DNA from: Acidimicrobiia bacterium | GTDB lineage: Bacteria > Actinomycetota > Acidimicrobiia > Acidimicrobiales > CAIXPF01 | Direction: 5' to 3' | DNA: 64,000 nucleotides | Assembly (NCBI GenBank): GCA_947476745.1 | Contig: CANJRG010000004.1 | Coordinates: 62,001-126,000, forward strand | Shown: positions 8,386-17,881 of the stretch, in pieces | How the letters are laid out: each line of letters starts with the position of its first letter | Position numbering within the stretch: the first letter of the stretch is position 1 | Position numbers and translations under genes: made by a program | The notes under the pieces: model-generated | What the model was told of the DNA's origin: nothing | The model's database searches: none | What the model saw: the letters and a program-made list of their open reading frames with translations, nothing else

Positions 8386-9429
8386 TCAGGTGTGGTCGTC
8401 GTCGAACAGGCTGGCGACGGCGGGCGGCGGGTCGGCAGGAGCGCTCAGGCCCAGGTGATGCCAGGCCGCCGCCGTGGCCATTCGCCCGCGTGGGGTGCGG
8501 ATCAGCAGGCCGCACTGGATGAGGAACGGCTCGTACACGTCTTCCACCGTCTCGGTGGGTTCGGCCACGCTGATGGCCAGCGTGCTCAGCCCCACCGGTC
8601 CGCCTCCGAAGCGGCGGCACAACGCGTCGAGAATGGCCCGGTCGACCTTGTCCAACCCCAGTTCGTCGACGCCGAAGAGCGCCAGACCGGCCTTGGCCAC
8701 GTCGAGGTCGATCACCCCACCCGCCCGGACCTCTGCGAAGTCGCGCACGCGGCGCAACAGACGGTTGGCGATACGCGGCGTTCCCCGGGCCCGGCGGGCG
8801 ATCTCGTAGGCGCCGTCGGCCAGAATGCGGACCCCGAAGATGTCCGCAGCGCGGGTGACGATGTCCTGCAACTCGCCCGGGTCGTAGTACTCCAGCCGAG
8901 CCACATGGCCGAAACGATCGCGCAACGGCCCGGTTATCATCCCGGTTCGGGTCGTCGCCCCGATCAGGGTGAACCGGGGCAGCTCGAGCCGCAGGGTGCG
9001 CGCCGCGGGGCCCTTGCCCAGCACGATGTCGAGCTGAAAATCCTCCATCGCCGGGTAGAGGACCTCTTCGACCGGGCGGGCGAGACGGTGGATCTCGTCG
9101 ATGAACAGCACATCGCCCGGTTCGAGCTTGGTGAGGATTGCGGCGACATCGCCCTGGCGCTCGAAGGCCGGGCCGGAGGTGACGTGCAGCGTCACGCCCG
9201 CCTCGGCGGCCACGATGCCGGCCAGCGTGGTCTTGCCCAATCCGGGCGGCCCGGCGAAGAGAAGGTGATCCACCGGCTGGCCTCGCCGCTTGGCGGCCTC
9301 GAGCATGACCTGCAGGTGTTCACGCAGCTCCGCCTGGCCCACGAACTCGGCGAGCAGCCGGGGCCGCAGGCCGACCTCGGCCACCTCCTCGTCGACTGCG
9401 GCGACCGGATCGAGGAACTCGTCACGCAC
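8386..9429 (-). CDS. ruvB: Holliday junction branch migration DNA helicase RuvB
   Basis: AAA+ ATPase that drives branch migration of Holliday junctions with RuvA. The 347-residue protein contains Walker [12 protein letters not shown], Walker B FIDEIHRL, sensor 1 GATTR (in [11 protein letters not shown]) and a C-terminal winged helix ending in [14 protein letters not shown] start at 9429, three bases after the ruvA stop, consistent with a ruvC-ruvA-ruvB operon. All motifs look intact. Confidence 0.97.
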   Translation of the reverse strand: MRDEFLDPVAAVDEEVAEVGLRPRLLAEFVGQAELREHLQVMLEAAKRRGQPVDHLLFAGPPGLGKTTLAGIVAAEAGVTLHVTSGPAFERQGDVAAILTKLEPGDVLFIDEIHRLARPVEEVLYPAMEDFQLDIVLGKGPAARTLRLELPRFTLIGATTRTGMITGPLRDRFGHVARLEYYDPGELQDIVTRAADIFGVRILADGAYEIARRARGTPRIANRLLRRVRDFAEVRAGGVIDLDVAKAGLALFGVDELGLDKVDRAILDALCRRFGGGPVGLSTLAISVAEPTETVEDVYEPFLIQCGLLIRTPRGRMATAAAWHHLGLSAPADPPPAVASLFDDDHT

Positions 9430-9432
9430 GGC

Positions 9433-10065
9433 TCAGTGACCTCCCGCCAGCCGCAACAGCGCAAGGCGGAGCAGTGAGACCTCGTCCAGCGGCTCCCCGT
9501 CGTGCTCGACGCCGAGTCCATCGAGCGCGGCCCGGATCTCGTCATGGTTGTAGCCGAGCTCTCCCAAGGCCTGGCGCACCACGGCGCGGGGCGAGCCGCC
9601 GGGAGCTGCGCCGGCGCCGTTCGGCACCCGTCCGACTTCGACCGATCCGGTGAGGAAGGTGTCCACGTCGAGCTTGGCCCGCAGCTCCACCAGCAGACGG
9701 GCTGCGGTCTTCTTACCGACCCCGGGGACCAGGCACAACGCATCGACGTCGCCGTCTGCGAGGATCTGCACCAGCTGGTCGGGCTTGTGCACCGACAGCA
9801 CCGCCACGGCCAACGAAGGCCCCACCCCGTGGGCGGAGATCAGGCTCTCGAAGCAGTCGCGCTCGGCCGCGGTGAGAAAGCCGTACAACGACTGGTGGTC
9901 CTCACGGATGTGGTGGTGGACGAAGAGGAACAGCTCCCCGCCCCCGAGCGGGACCCGGGCGATGGCCGTGCCGGTCAGTTGCACCCGGTAGCCGACACCG
10001 GCCACCTCGAGGAGCACCTCGGTGGAGCGCCGTTCCAGCAACGTGCCGCGCAGCGAGCCGATCAC
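9433..10065 (-). CDS. ruvA: Holliday junction branch migration protein RuvA
   Basis: Tetrameric junction-binding protein that loads RuvB. The 210-residue protein starts VIGSLRGTLLER (GTG at 10065) and has the N-terminal OB-fold, two helix-hairpin-helix motifs (GVGPSLAVAVL and VPGVGKKTAARLLVEL), a Gly/Ala/Pro linker, and a C-terminal RuvB-binding domain ALGELGYNHDEIRAAL. The GTG overlaps the ruvC stop by four bases (GTGA), so ruvA is translationally coupled to ruvC. The longer frame upstream is ruvC read out of frame. Confidence 0.96.
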   Translation of the reverse strand: MIGSLRGTLLERRSTEVLLEVAGVGYRVQLTGTAIARVPLGGGELFLFVHHHIREDHQSLYGFLTAAERDCFESLISAHGVGPSLAVAVLSVHKPDQLVQILADGDVDALCLVPGVGKKTAARLLVELRAKLDVDTFLTGSVEVGRVPNGAGAAPGGSPRAVVRQALGELGYNHDEIRAALDGLGVEHDGEPLDEVSLLRLALLRLAGGH

Positions 10066-10550
10066 CGCAGCACCGCTGCCAGCCCGGCATGGGAAAGGTG
10101 GCACAGGGCGACTGCGGCTGCATCGGCGGCGTCCGCCGGGCGGGGCGGGGCGGAGAGCCCCAGGATCGTCTGCACCATACGTTGCACCTGTTCCTTGGTG
10201 GCGGCGCCGTAACCCACCACTGCGTCTTTCACCTGGTTCGGCGAGTACTCGGTGACCGGGCGACCGCGACGGGCCGCCTCGACCATGCACAGCCCCGCCA
10301 CCTGGCCGACCGACATCGCCGTGCGTACGTTCACCTGGAACAGCACCCGCTCGATGGCGAGGGCATCAGGGCGGTAGTCCTCGAACAACTGGGACACCTC
10401 GTCGGCGAGCTCCGCCAACCGTTGCGGCAGCGGTGTCGCCGGGCTGGTGGTCAGCACCCCGATGGCCACGGCGCGCGTCCGCGAACCGACCTGCTCGAGC
10501 ACGCTGTACCCGCAGCGGGACACGCCCGGATCGATCCCGAGTACGAACAC
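10062..10550 (-). CDS. ruvC: Crossover junction endodeoxyribonuclease RuvC
   Basis: Resolves Holliday junctions by paired incisions. The 162-residue protein opens with FVLGIDPGVSRCGYSV (first catalytic Asp), followed by ALAIERVLFQVNVRTA (catalytic Glu), and ends with PRPADAADAAAVALCH, which holds the last acidic residues. GTG start at 10550. First gene of ruvCAB; the upstream peroxiredoxin is separated by about 80 bases containing a weak hairpin. Confidence 0.96.
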   Translation of the reverse strand: MFVLGIDPGVSRCGYSVLEQVGSRTRAVAIGVLTTSPATPLPQRLAELADEVSQLFEDYRPDALAIERVLFQVNVRTAMSVGQVAGLCMVEAARRGRPVTEYSPNQVKDAVVGYGAATKEQVQRMVQTILGLSAPPRPADAADAAAVALCHLSHAGLAAVLR

Positions 10551-10573
10551 CTGTGCGATGGTACCGGTCAGAC

Positions 10574-10602
10574 GTGCGCCCGCCGCGGATGGCGGCGAGC
10601 AC
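10574..10602 (-). terminator. Possible hairpin between the peroxiredoxin gene and ruvC
   Basis: The arms gtgcgcccgccgc and ggcggcgagcac can pair imperfectly around a short loop. It lies just after the peroxiredoxin stop in transcription direction. No T-run follows, so terminator activity is only suggested. Confidence 0.35.
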
Positions 10603-10629
10603 CGGACCGACTGCCCGAGCCGGCCCGCC

Positions 10630-11118
10630 TCATGCCGGTCGGGCGGCCTCGCGGATGGCCGCCACCAGGGTATCGGTGGACTGGAAACCCAGGCCGGTCA
10701 GCGACCGATGGCGGTACCGGATCAGCCCGGCCCGGTCCAGCACGAAGATCGACCGCCGGTAGAACCCCAACGGGCCGAGGATGCCGTAGGCCGCCCCGAC
10801 CGCCTTGTCGACATCGGCGAGCAGCGGGAAAGCGAACCCGCCCTGCGACTCGGCGAAGCGGTCGTGACTCGCCACGTCCTGGGGGCTGATGGCCAGCATC
10901 GTCGCCCCCTCTGCCGACAGGGAGGGGAACTCGCGGGTGTACGCCACCAACTGACGGGTACACACCGGCGAGTCGTCGCCCGGGTAGAACACCAGCACCA
11001 CCGGCTCGCCGCGGTAGTCACGCAGGCGGTAGTCACGGTGGCCCACAGCGGTGACGTCCGTGCCGGCAAGGGTGAAGTCGGGGGCCTCCGCGCCGACGGC
11101 GAGCGCCCCGGCGCTCAT
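10630..11118 (-). CDS. Peroxiredoxin (AhpC/TSA, Bcp-like), single cysteine
   Basis: Thiol peroxidase that reduces hydrogen and organic peroxides. The 162-residue protein has the thioredoxin fold, with FYPGDDSPVCTRQL placing the peroxidatic Cys at 53 in the usual Pro-x-x-Cys context. No other cysteine is present, so it would act as a 1-Cys enzyme needing an external thiol; mycothiol is plausible because the window also encodes mshC, but this is inference. The ATG overlaps the yebC stop by four bases (ATGA), indicating co-translation with yebC. Confidence 0.9.
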   Translation of the reverse strand: MSAGALAVGAEAPDFTLAGTDVTAVGHRDYRLRDYRGEPVVLVFYPGDDSPVCTRQLVAYTREFPSLSAEGATMLAISPQDVASHDRFAESQGGFAFPLLADVDKAVGAAYGILGPLGFYRRSIFVLDRAGLIRYRHRSLTGLGFQSTDTLVAAIREAARPA

Positions 11119-11864
11119 GCGTCGACCGACTGCAGGATGTGGTCGGGGATGTCGAAGTTGGCGAACACGTCCTGCACGTCGTCGTGGTCGTCGAGGGCGT
11201 CGATGAGCTTCAGCACGCGCTTGGCGGCCTCGGCGGTGAGCAACTCGACCGTGGCCTTGGGCAGCCAGGTGACGTCGGCGGAGGCGTAGGCGATTCCGGC
11301 CTCGTCCAACGCAGTGCGGACCGCAGTCAGGTTCGTGGGTTCGCAGCTGACCCGCCAGGTGTCGCCCTCGTCGATGATGTCCTCGGCGCCGGCGTCGAGC
11401 GCTGCCAGCATCAGGTCGTCCTCGGACACCGCGTGGCCGACCGAGATGATGCCCTTGCGCTCGAACTGCCAGGCCACCGAGCCCGGCTCGGCGATGGAGC
11501 CACCGTTCTTGGAGAACAAGTGCCGGACGTCGGCCGAGGTCCGGTTGCGATTGTCGGTCAGCGCCTCGACGAACACCGCAACGCCTTCGGGCGCATAGCC
11601 CTCATAGGTGGCCGACTCGTAGTGGACCCCTTCGAGTTCGCCGGTGGCCCGCTTGATGGCCCGGTCGATGGTGTCGTTGGGCACCGAGGCGCCCTTCGCC
11701 TTGTCCACCATGGTGCGCAGGGTGGGGTTGGCGTCGATGTCGCCGCCGCCGGCCCTCGCCGCCACCTCGACCTGGCGGATCAGCTTGGCCCACAGCTTGC
11801 CCCGGGCCTTGTCCGCCGCGCCCTTCTTGTGCTTGATCGTTGCCCATTTCGAATGGCCGGACAT
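11115..11864 (-). CDS. YebC/PmpR family DNA-binding/translation regulator
   Basis: Widely conserved cytoplasmic protein, described as a transcriptional regulator and more recently linked to translation of proline-rich proteins. The 249 residues begin MSGHSKWATIKHKKGAADKA, the family signature, and continue with typical segments NDTIDRAIKRATGE, YEGYAPEGVAVFVEAL and LFSKNGGSIAEPGSVAWQF. Full length. pdxT ends three bases upstream, so pdxT-yebC-peroxiredoxin probably form one transcript. The pdxST-yebC-ruvC order resembles M. tuberculosis. Confidence 0.95.
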   Translation of the reverse strand: MSGHSKWATIKHKKGAADKARGKLWAKLIRQVEVAARAGGGDIDANPTLRTMVDKAKGASVPNDTIDRAIKRATGELEGVHYESATYEGYAPEGVAVFVEALTDNRNRTSADVRHLFSKNGGSIAEPGSVAWQFERKGIISVGHAVSEDDLMLAALDAGAEDIIDEGDTWRVSCEPTNLTAVRTALDEAGIAYASADVTWLPKATVELLTAEAAKRVLKLIDALDDHDDVQDVFANFDIPDHILQSVDA

Positions 11865-11867
11865 GGC

Positions 11868-12455
11868 TCAACCAACCTCCTGCAGGAACTGCGCGTGCAG
11901 CCGATGATCTTCGGTGAGTTCGGGATGGAACGACGCGACGGTGACACCGCCCTGTCGGACGAGCACGGGAACGCCCTCGTACTCGGCGAGGACCTCGGCC
12001 TGCGGGCCGACCCGGGTCACCACCGGGGCACGGATGAACACCGCATGGAACGGCTCAGCCAAGCCCTCGACCGTCAGGTCCTGCTCGAAGCTGTCGACCT
12101 GGCGTCCGTAGCCGTTGCGACGCACGGTGAGATCGATGGCGGAGAAACTGCGCTGGTCCGCACGGCCGTCGAGGACCTCACTGGCCAGCAGGATCATGCC
12201 GGCGCACGTGCCGAACACCGGCATACCGGCATTGAGACGCTCCTGCACCGCATCGAACAGACCGGACGTGGTCAACAGCCGTGACATGGCGGTCGACTCG
12301 CCACCGGGCATCACCAAGGCCTGTACCTCGACCAGGTCGGCCGGAGTCCGCACGAAACGGGGCTCGACGCCCAGTTCAGCCAGCGCGACCCCGTGACGCG
12401 CAAAGGCCCCTTGCACTGCAAGCACGCCCACACGCACCTGGGGGCCTCCGATCAC
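11868..12455 (-). CDS. pdxT: Pyridoxal 5'-phosphate synthase glutaminase subunit PdxT
   Basis: Glutaminase that feeds ammonia to PdxS for vitamin B6 synthesis. The 195-residue protein has VGVLAVQGAFARH near the N-terminus, the conserved PGGESTAMSRLL, the nucleophile elbow FGTCAGMILLA (Cys84) and the catalytic His/Glu in SFHPELTEDHRLH (177 and 179). The true start may be the internal GTG before RVGVLAVQG. pdxS lies 61 bases upstream on the same strand. Confidence 0.95.
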   Translation of the reverse strand: MIGGPQVRVGVLAVQGAFARHGVALAELGVEPRFVRTPADLVEVQALVMPGGESTAMSRLLTTSGLFDAVQERLNAGMPVFGTCAGMILLASEVLDGRADQRSFSAIDLTVRRNGYGRQVDSFEQDLTVEGLAEPFHAVFIRAPVVTRVGPQAEVLAEYEGVPVLVRQGGVTVASFHPELTEDHRLHAQFLQEVG

Positions 12456-12516
12456 CGAACACGGGGCGTTACGCTACCGCGCCTGCCGCCGATGGCGCAG
12501 GATGGGCCGTCCGATC

Positions 12517-13416
12517 TCACCAGCCTCGGTCGGCCAACTTGGTGACGATCTGGTCCATACCGATACCGGTCATCGGCTCGCCGAGACCACGGCTGACCTT
12601 GGCCAGGATGTCGGCATCGCGGAAGTGCGTGGTGGCCTCGACGATGGCCTTGGCCCGCTTCTCCGGCTCGCTCGACTTGAAGATGCCCGAGCCGACGAAG
12701 ACCGATTCCGCGCCGAGCTGCATGGCGAGTGCGGCGTCGGCCGGAGTGGCGATACCACCGGCGCAGAACAGCGGCACCTGCAACCAGCCCGTTTCGGCGA
12801 TCTCCTGCACGAGCGGCAGCGGGGCCTGCAGCTTCTTGGCCCAGTCGAACAGCTCGGCCGCGTCGGCCTGGGTGATCCGACGGATATCGCCGATGATCGA
12901 GCGGAGGTGGCGAACGGCCTCGACGATGTTGCCGGTTCCGGCCTCGCCCTTGGAGCGGATCAGGCAGGCACCCTCGCTGATGCGGCGCAGCGCCTCGCCG
13001 AGGTTGGTGGCCCCGCACACGAAGGGCACCGTGAAGGCGAACTTGTCGATGTGATGGGCCTCGTCGGCCGGGGTCAGCACCTCGGACTCGTCGATGTAAT
13101 CGACCCCGAGCGCCTGGAGGATCTGTGCTTCGACGAAGTGCCCGATCCGGGCCTTGGCCATCATCGGGATGCTGACGACCGCCTTGATGCCCTCGATCAT
13201 GTCGGGGTCGGACATGCGGGCCACGCCGCCCTGTACCCGAATGTCGGCCGGCACCCGCTCGAGCGCCATGACCGCGACCGCACCGGAGTCCTCGGCGATT
13301 TTGGCGTGCTCGGGGGTGACCACATCCATGATCACGCCGCCCTTGAGCATCTCGGCCAGGCCTCGCTTGACCGCGATGGTGCCCGTCTGCTTCGTTCCGC
13401 TCAGATCCTGCGTCAT
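12517..13416 (-). CDS. pdxS: Pyridoxal 5'-phosphate synthase subunit PdxS
   Basis: Builds PLP from ribose 5-phosphate, glyceraldehyde 3-phosphate and ammonia from PdxT. From the ATG at 13416 it has 299 residues, typical for the family, with [49 protein letters not shown] and [20 protein letters not shown]. Reading further upstream adds a sequence that is really the end of htpX in another frame. Forms a two-gene B6 locus with pdxT. Confidence 0.96.
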   Translation of the reverse strand: MTQDLSGTKQTGTIAVKRGLAEMLKGGVIMDVVTPEHAKIAEDSGAVAVMALERVPADIRVQGGVARMSDPDMIEGIKAVVSIPMMAKARIGHFVEAQILQALGVDYIDESEVLTPADEAHHIDKFAFTVPFVCGATNLGEALRRISEGACLIRSKGEAGTGNIVEAVRHLRSIIGDIRRITQADAAELFDWAKKLQAPLPLVQEIAETGWLQVPLFCAGGIATPADAALAMQLGAESVFVGSGIFKSSEPEKRAKAIVEATTHFRDADILAKVSRGLGEPMTGIGMDQIVTKLADRGW

Positions 13417-13477
13417 GAAGCCGATCGTAACCCGACCGGCTGCGGTGACTGCACCCCGGGGACGTTGATCGCGTCCT

Positions 13478-14377
13478 TCACAGCTCCCGCAGGGCGGCGA
13501 TGCGCTCGGCGATCGGCGGATGGGTGTTGAACAACCGGTTGAGCCGGGACATCTTCCCCTCCTCCTGCGTCTGCGGCATCGGATCCTCGATCCACATGTG
13601 CGCCGTCGCACGCGACCCTGAACGGACCACGCTCGGCGCGGCCTCGAGCTTCTGCAGCGCCGAGATCAAACCCGGCGGGTACCGGGTCATCTCCACCGCC
13701 GACAGATCGGCCAGCGACTCCCTTCGCCGGGTGATGGCCAGCTGCATGAGCTTGGCGATCACCGGCCCGACGATGGCGAGCAGCAGCCCCACCACCATCA
13801 GGATGAGGCCCAGATCATCGTTGCCCCGGCGACGCCGCGGTCCGAGGACGAACGACGAGCGCAGGGCGAGATCCGCGAGCAGCGCCACCACCCCGAGCAT
13901 CACCACGGCGAGGGTGGACACGAGGATGTCGTAGTTCTTGATGTGGGACAGCTCATGGGCGAGCACGCCCTCGAGCTCGACCCGATTCATCGTCTCGAGC
14001 AACCCGGTGGTCACCGCCACCGCGGCGTGGTTGGGGTCACGGCCGGTGGCGAAGGCATTGGGCGCCGGATCGTCGACCACGTACAGGCGAGGCTTGGGCA
14101 GGCCGCTGGCGATACAGAGCCCCTCGACGAGGTTGTGGTATCGGGCATAGGTGGCCTCATCGGCAGGCTTGGCCCGACTGACGGCGAGGGCCACGCGGTC
14201 GCTCTTCCAGTATCCGACCATCGCCAAGGTGGTCGCGACGACGACCGCGATGACGATACCCGGCAGGCCGAAGCCGAAGCCGTAGGAGATGGCGCTGGCG
14301 ATGCACACTGTGAGCAGGAAGAACCCCGCGACCAGCAACACCGACCGGCGCCGATTCTGGGCGACCTGGTCGTACAT
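13478..14377 (-). CDS. htpX: M48 family membrane metalloprotease HtpX
   Basis: Zinc-dependent membrane protease involved in membrane protein quality control. The 299-residue protein has two N-terminal helices (about 13-33 and 39-56), the zinc motif [11 protein letters not shown] (His141, Glu142, His145), two more hydrophobic segments, and the C-terminal [16 protein letters not shown] end common to HtpX. lemA ends six bases upstream; a lemA-htpX pair is a common arrangement. Confidence 0.95.
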   Translation of the reverse strand: MYDQVAQNRRRSVLLVAGFFLLTVCIASAISYGFGFGLPGIVIAVVVATTLAMVGYWKSDRVALAVSRAKPADEATYARYHNLVEGLCIASGLPKPRLYVVDDPAPNAFATGRDPNHAAVAVTTGLLETMNRVELEGVLAHELSHIKNYDILVSTLAVVMLGVVALLADLALRSSFVLGPRRRRGNDDLGLILMVVGLLLAIVGPVIAKLMQLAITRRRESLADLSAVEMTRYPPGLISALQKLEAAPSVVRSGSRATAHMWIEDPMPQTQEEGKMSRLNRLFNTHPPIAERIAALREL

Positions 14378-14383
14378 GTGACC

Positions 14384-14938
14384 TCAGAACTTGACTTGGA
14401 CCGGACCGCGGGAATCGTCGTCGGCCTCGAAGTACTCGCGGGGCTTGAAGCCCATCGCGTTGGTCAGCAACACCGCCGGGAACACCTGGATCTTGCTGTT
14501 GTACTTGAGTACCGAGTCGTTGAAGAACTGACGGGCGTAGGCGATACGGTCCTCGGTGGTGGTGAGCTCCTCCTGGAGCTGAGCGAAGTTCTGGTTGGCC
14601 TTGAGGTCGGGGTAGGCCTCGGACAGGGCGAACACCTGGCGCAGGGCACCGGTGATGGCGTTCTCCGCCTCGGCCTGTTCGTGGCTGCCGCTCGGTGCGC
14701 TCATAGCCCGGTTGCGGGCATCGATCACCGATTCGAGGGTGGTGCGCTCGTGCGCCGCGTAGCCCTTCACCGTCTCGATGAGGTTGGGGATCAGGTCATA
14801 GCGACGCTTCAGTTGCACGTCGATCTGCGACCACGCGGCTTCGATGCGGTTACGCAGCTTGATGAGGCCGTTGTAGGTGGCGATGAAGAAGATCACCACC
14901 ACCACGGCCACGATGACGATCAGGAGGAGGAAGAGCAC
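14384..14938 (-). CDS. lemA: LemA family protein (first copy)
   Basis: Membrane-anchored helical protein of unclear function, often paired with HtpX. One N-terminal membrane helix (FLLLIVIVAVVVVIFFIATYNG) is followed by the signature LRNRIEAAWSQIDVQLKRRYDLIPNL, ALSEAYPDLKANQNFAQLQEEL and YNSKIQVFPAVL. The GTG at 14938 gives 184 residues and only 19 bases of overlap with pimA; an in-frame ATG at 15001 would add 21 residues and overlap pimA by 82 bases. Neither has a clear Shine-Dalgarno sequence. A second lemA lies at 58125. Confidence 0.88.
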   Translation of the reverse strand: MLFLLLIVIVAVVVVIFFIATYNGLIKLRNRIEAAWSQIDVQLKRRYDLIPNLIETVKGYAAHERTTLESVIDARNRAMSAPSGSHEQAEAENAITGALRQVFALSEAYPDLKANQNFAQLQEELTTTEDRIAYARQFFNDSVLKYNSKIQVFPAVLLTNAMGFKPREYFEADDDSRGPVQVKF

Positions 14939-16089
14939 GCTGAGATCGTAGTGGCCACCGCCCGGGAAGTGAGGGAACGCGTCCGCCGCCTCTGACCCCA
15001 TGGTCGGCCGGTCGGCCCGTGGGCCATCGCCCGTTCGTAGATCTCCACGTAGCAGGCGGCCAGCCGGTCCATGGACAGCTGGTCGGCGCGGCGGCGCCCG
15101 GCCTCGACCAGTTCGGCGCGTCGCGACTCGTCGTCGAGCACTGCGCCGAGGGCTGCCGCGAGGGCATCGACGTCACCCGGGGGGACCAGCAGCGCGTCTC
15201 GTCCCGGCCGTGCTGCGTTGCGATATCCGGCGAGGTCGGAGGCGACCACGGCGGTGCCGGCGGCCATCGCCTCGGCCAGGACCACCCCGAAGGACTCACC
15301 ACCGAGCGAGGGGGCGCAGAACACGTCACTGCCCCGCAACCGGCGGGCCTTCTCCTCGTCGGAGATGCGTCCCAACCACATGATACGGGCATCGCCGCCA
15401 TGGCGTGCCTGCAGGGCCTCGGTCTGGGGGCCGTCGGACATCACCCACACCTCGAGCTCCCGTGGCAGGCGTTGGACCGCCTCGAGCAACTGGGCAAGGC
15501 CCTTGCGAGGCTCGTGTCGACCAAGGAAGGAGATGGTCGGAACCGTCTTCGGCCATGGATCGACCGTGGCGAAACGCTCCACCTCGATGCCGTTGAACAG
15601 CAGCTCGAAGGAACATCCGGTTGCGGCGGCCGCCAGGGTTCGGGCGTCCTTCGAGACCGCCACCCGCGCCGACAACCAGGTGGCGAAGTACCGCATGAGC
15701 GGCAGGAGGTACCGGTAGGAGGTACTGCTCCCTGCGGCGTGGAAGGTCCCCACAATGGGCGCGTCGCCGATGAGCAAGGCGGTGGAGGTCGGCCCAGGAG
15801 CGAATGGTTCGTGGAGGTGCACCACGTCGAACTCCTCGTCCCACAGCGACCGGATGGTCCGCAGCTGGGCCGAGGGATCCGGCGCGAGGGCGGCGATCGA
15901 GCCGTTCGCCTCGATCGGCACAGAGTTTCCGAGCGGGATCACGCCGGGGTCGGGTGGGGCGCCGTCGCACGGCCCGAGCACCCTCACGTCGTGGCCGGCC
16001 GTGCGCAGGGCGCGGGCCAACCCCAGGACCTGGCCCTGGACCCCACCGGGACGGGTCAGGCTGTACGGCGAGAACAGCCCGACACGCAT
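14920..16089 (-). CDS. pimA: GT4 glycosyltransferase, probable phosphatidylinositol mannosyltransferase PimA
   Basis: Probably adds the first mannose from GDP-mannose to phosphatidylinositol at the inner face of the membrane. From the ATG at 16089 it has 389 residues: VGLFSPYSLTRPGGVQGQVLGLARAL at the N-terminus (split here as two overlapping segments of one motif), FLGRHEPRKGLAQLLEAV in the middle, and the GT4 donor site SLGGESFGVVLAEAMAAGTAVVASDLAG. The order pimA-patA-pgsA matches the mycobacterial PIM operon and supports this role over a generic GT4 assignment. The last 20 or so residues are basic and unlike the family, and overlap lemA. Confidence 0.88.
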   Translation of the reverse strand: MRVGLFSPYSLTRPGGVQGQVLGLARALRTAGHDVRVLGPCDGAPPDPGVIPLGNSVPIEANGSIAALAPDPSAQLRTIRSLWDEEFDVVHLHEPFAPGPTSTALLIGDAPIVGTFHAAGSSTSYRYLLPLMRYFATWLSARVAVSKDARTLAAAATGCSFELLFNGIEVERFATVDPWPKTVPTISFLGRHEPRKGLAQLLEAVQRLPRELEVWVMSDGPQTEALQARHGGDARIMWLGRISDEEKARRLRGSDVFCAPSLGGESFGVVLAEAMAAGTAVVASDLAGYRNAARPGRDALLVPPGDVDALAAALGAVLDDESRRAELVEAGRRRADQLSMDRLAACYVEIYERAMAHGPTGRPWGQRRRTRSLTSRAVATTISACSSSS

Positions 16090-16099
16090 GGTCGCAACG

Positions 16100-17062
16100 C
16101 TACCGCACCGGCCGGCGACGGCGACCGGGTCCGACCCGGCCGCCACCCGCACCCGATCGGTAACCGGCCAACGCATCGAGGTCGCTCGGCCAGTTGGGCT
16201 GCATGAGGTGCCACTGTTCGGGGGCTGCCCGCACCAGCTGTTCGAGCTCGGTGGCCACGTCCTGGGTGAGCCGCGCCACATCGGCCCGCAGCGCACCGGT
16301 GCGGGTGAGATCGAGCGGTGGGCGCACGACCGCACGATGTCCGTGACGTCCGTGGAAGTACACCGCCGTCGGGCATAGCGGCACCCCGGCCCGCAGCGCC
16401 AGCATGGCCGGGCCGGCGGGCAGGGTCGTGCGTTCGCCGAAGAAGTCCACCTCGATGCCTCCGCCGGCGATATCCCGGTCGGCGAGCAGACAGACCACCT
16501 CGTTGCGCCGCAGCGCAGCGAGCACCTCCTGGCCGGCGGTCGGCCCCAACGGAACGATGGTCATCCCCAGCGACTCCCGGAAGGCCACGAACCAGTCCAT
16601 CAGCTCGGGCGGTTGCAACGGCTCCACCACGGCAGTGACGCGCAGGTGGATGATGCGGGCCATCCAGAACGCCGACCACTCCCAGCCGCCCAGATGCGGT
16701 AACACCACGATCAGGCCCCGACCGGCGTCCATGGCTCTGACGATGTGCTCGAACCCGGTGACGTCGTGACCCTCGTCGACCTCGGCGTCACCCAGGCGGG
16801 GCAGCCGGAACGATTCGACCCAATACCGGGCGTAGGAGACGAAGACCCGGCGGACCTGCGCCTGGCGCTCCCCCGGTTCGAGGGGACGGCCGGTGATCCG
16901 TTCGAGGTTGCGGCCGACCAGGAACGCCCGCTCGGCCATAACCGCGACCGCGACCCTGCCGCCGAGTTCCGCCAGTGCCGACGCGACCGGACGCGGCAAC
17001 GCCTGCGCCAGGACCGAGCCGTACCGGTACGCAGCGGTGCTGAGGCGGGCGCGCATCGTCAA
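16100..17062 (-). CDS. patA: LpxL/PatA-type acyltransferase, probable PIM acyltransferase
   Basis: By family and position, transfers an acyl chain to mannose of phosphatidylinositol mannoside. The 320-residue protein has the acyltransferase motif LPHLGGWEWSAFW with catalytic His123 and Glu128, then a substrate motif VVCLLADRDIAGGGIEVDFFGE. The C-terminus ends in a basic Arg/Gly run. It lies between pimA (10 bases downstream) and pgsA (7 bases upstream), the mycobacterial order. Sequence alone cannot separate PIM acylation from lipid A-type acylation; the neighbours decide. Confidence 0.87.
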   Translation of the reverse strand: MTMRARLSTAAYRYGSVLAQALPRPVASALAELGGRVAVAVMAERAFLVGRNLERITGRPLEPGERQAQVRRVFVSYARYWVESFRLPRLGDAEVDEGHDVTGFEHIVRAMDAGRGLIVVLPHLGGWEWSAFWMARIIHLRVTAVVEPLQPPELMDWFVAFRESLGMTIVPLGPTAGQEVLAALRRNEVVCLLADRDIAGGGIEVDFFGERTTLPAGPAMLALRAGVPLCPTAVYFHGRHGHRAVVRPPLDLTRTGALRADVARLTQDVATELEQLVRAAPEQWHLMQPNWPSDLDALAGYRSGAGGGRVGPGRRRRPVR

Positions 17063-17069
17063 CGCCGAC

Positions 17070-17759
17070 CTAGCGGGCGGCGCGACGGGCCTCGATCTGG
17101 CTGCGCCACTGCTCGGCCCGTTCCGCCACCGGCCGACGGCGCCGGGCCCGGGTGGGGCGACGCCGGTTAGCCAGGGGCGGGACCGGTTTGTCGGCCTGGC
17201 GCCAGACCTTGACGAAGCGCTGCAGCGCCGTCGCCGAGGTGAGGACCAGCATCACCCACAGAACCGGCACCAACAGCTCGGAGAACAGCAGGGCGAAGCC
17301 GAGCGCCAAGAACCGCTCGGCCCGCTCCATCAACCCGCCACGGGCGTTGAAGCCGAGGCTCTCGGCCTTCGCCCGCTGGTAGGACACCAGCGAGGCCGCC
17401 CCGGCGAGGGCGAAGGGCAACAGCACGATACGACCCTGCGGGACGAGGTACCAGGCGCAGCCCCCGAAGAGCAGAAAATCGGTGAAGCGGTCGGCCACCG
17501 AGTCGAAGAACGCACCGCGCTTGGACGCCGTGCCTGAGGCCTTGGCCACGGCGCCATCGAGGGCGTCGGGCACCCCGGTCAGGGCCAGCAGCAGCACGGC
17601 GAACCGGAACTTGCCGGCCCCGATTGCTGCCGCAGTAGCACCGGCCATCACGATGCCGACAACGGTCACCACATCGGCGGTGACCCCGGCTCGCCGCAGC
17701 CCGCTGCCGACCGGCTTCAGTCCTTCTTCGAGCGTACTGCGCCAGCGGCCGTCGAACAT
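17070..17759 (-). CDS. pgsA: CDP-alcohol phosphatidyltransferase, probable phosphatidylinositol(-phosphate) synthase
   Basis: Membrane enzyme that joins a CDP-activated lipid to an alcohol, here probably inositol 1-phosphate because pimA and patA follow. The 229-residue protein has the family motif at residues 65-90: D65, D68-G69, K73, G82, D86 and D90. The position usually occupied by Arg in DGxxAR is Lys73. Several hydrophobic helices follow and the tail is Arg-rich. The ATG at 17759 was preferred to one at 17804 because a ggggga Shine-Dalgarno-like run lies just upstream. Confidence 0.88.
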   Translation of the reverse strand: MFDGRWRSTLEEGLKPVGSGLRRAGVTADVVTVVGIVMAGATAAAIGAGKFRFAVLLLALTGVPDALDGAVAKASGTASKRGAFFDSVADRFTDFLLFGGCAWYLVPQGRIVLLPFALAGAASLVSYQRAKAESLGFNARGGLMERAERFLALGFALLFSELLVPVLWVMLVLTSATALQRFVKVWRQADKPVPPLANRRRPTRARRRRPVAERAEQWRSQIEARRAAR

Positions 17760-17881
17760 CGAGATCAGTCCCCCCGGGGGTGACGTGTCGGCCAGCCGGA
17801 ACACCGGGCACCGGGCACATCAGCCCTTCTGCGAATGAATCGATCCTAGCAAGCCACCGGGCCCTCCTAGAGTCACCGGGG

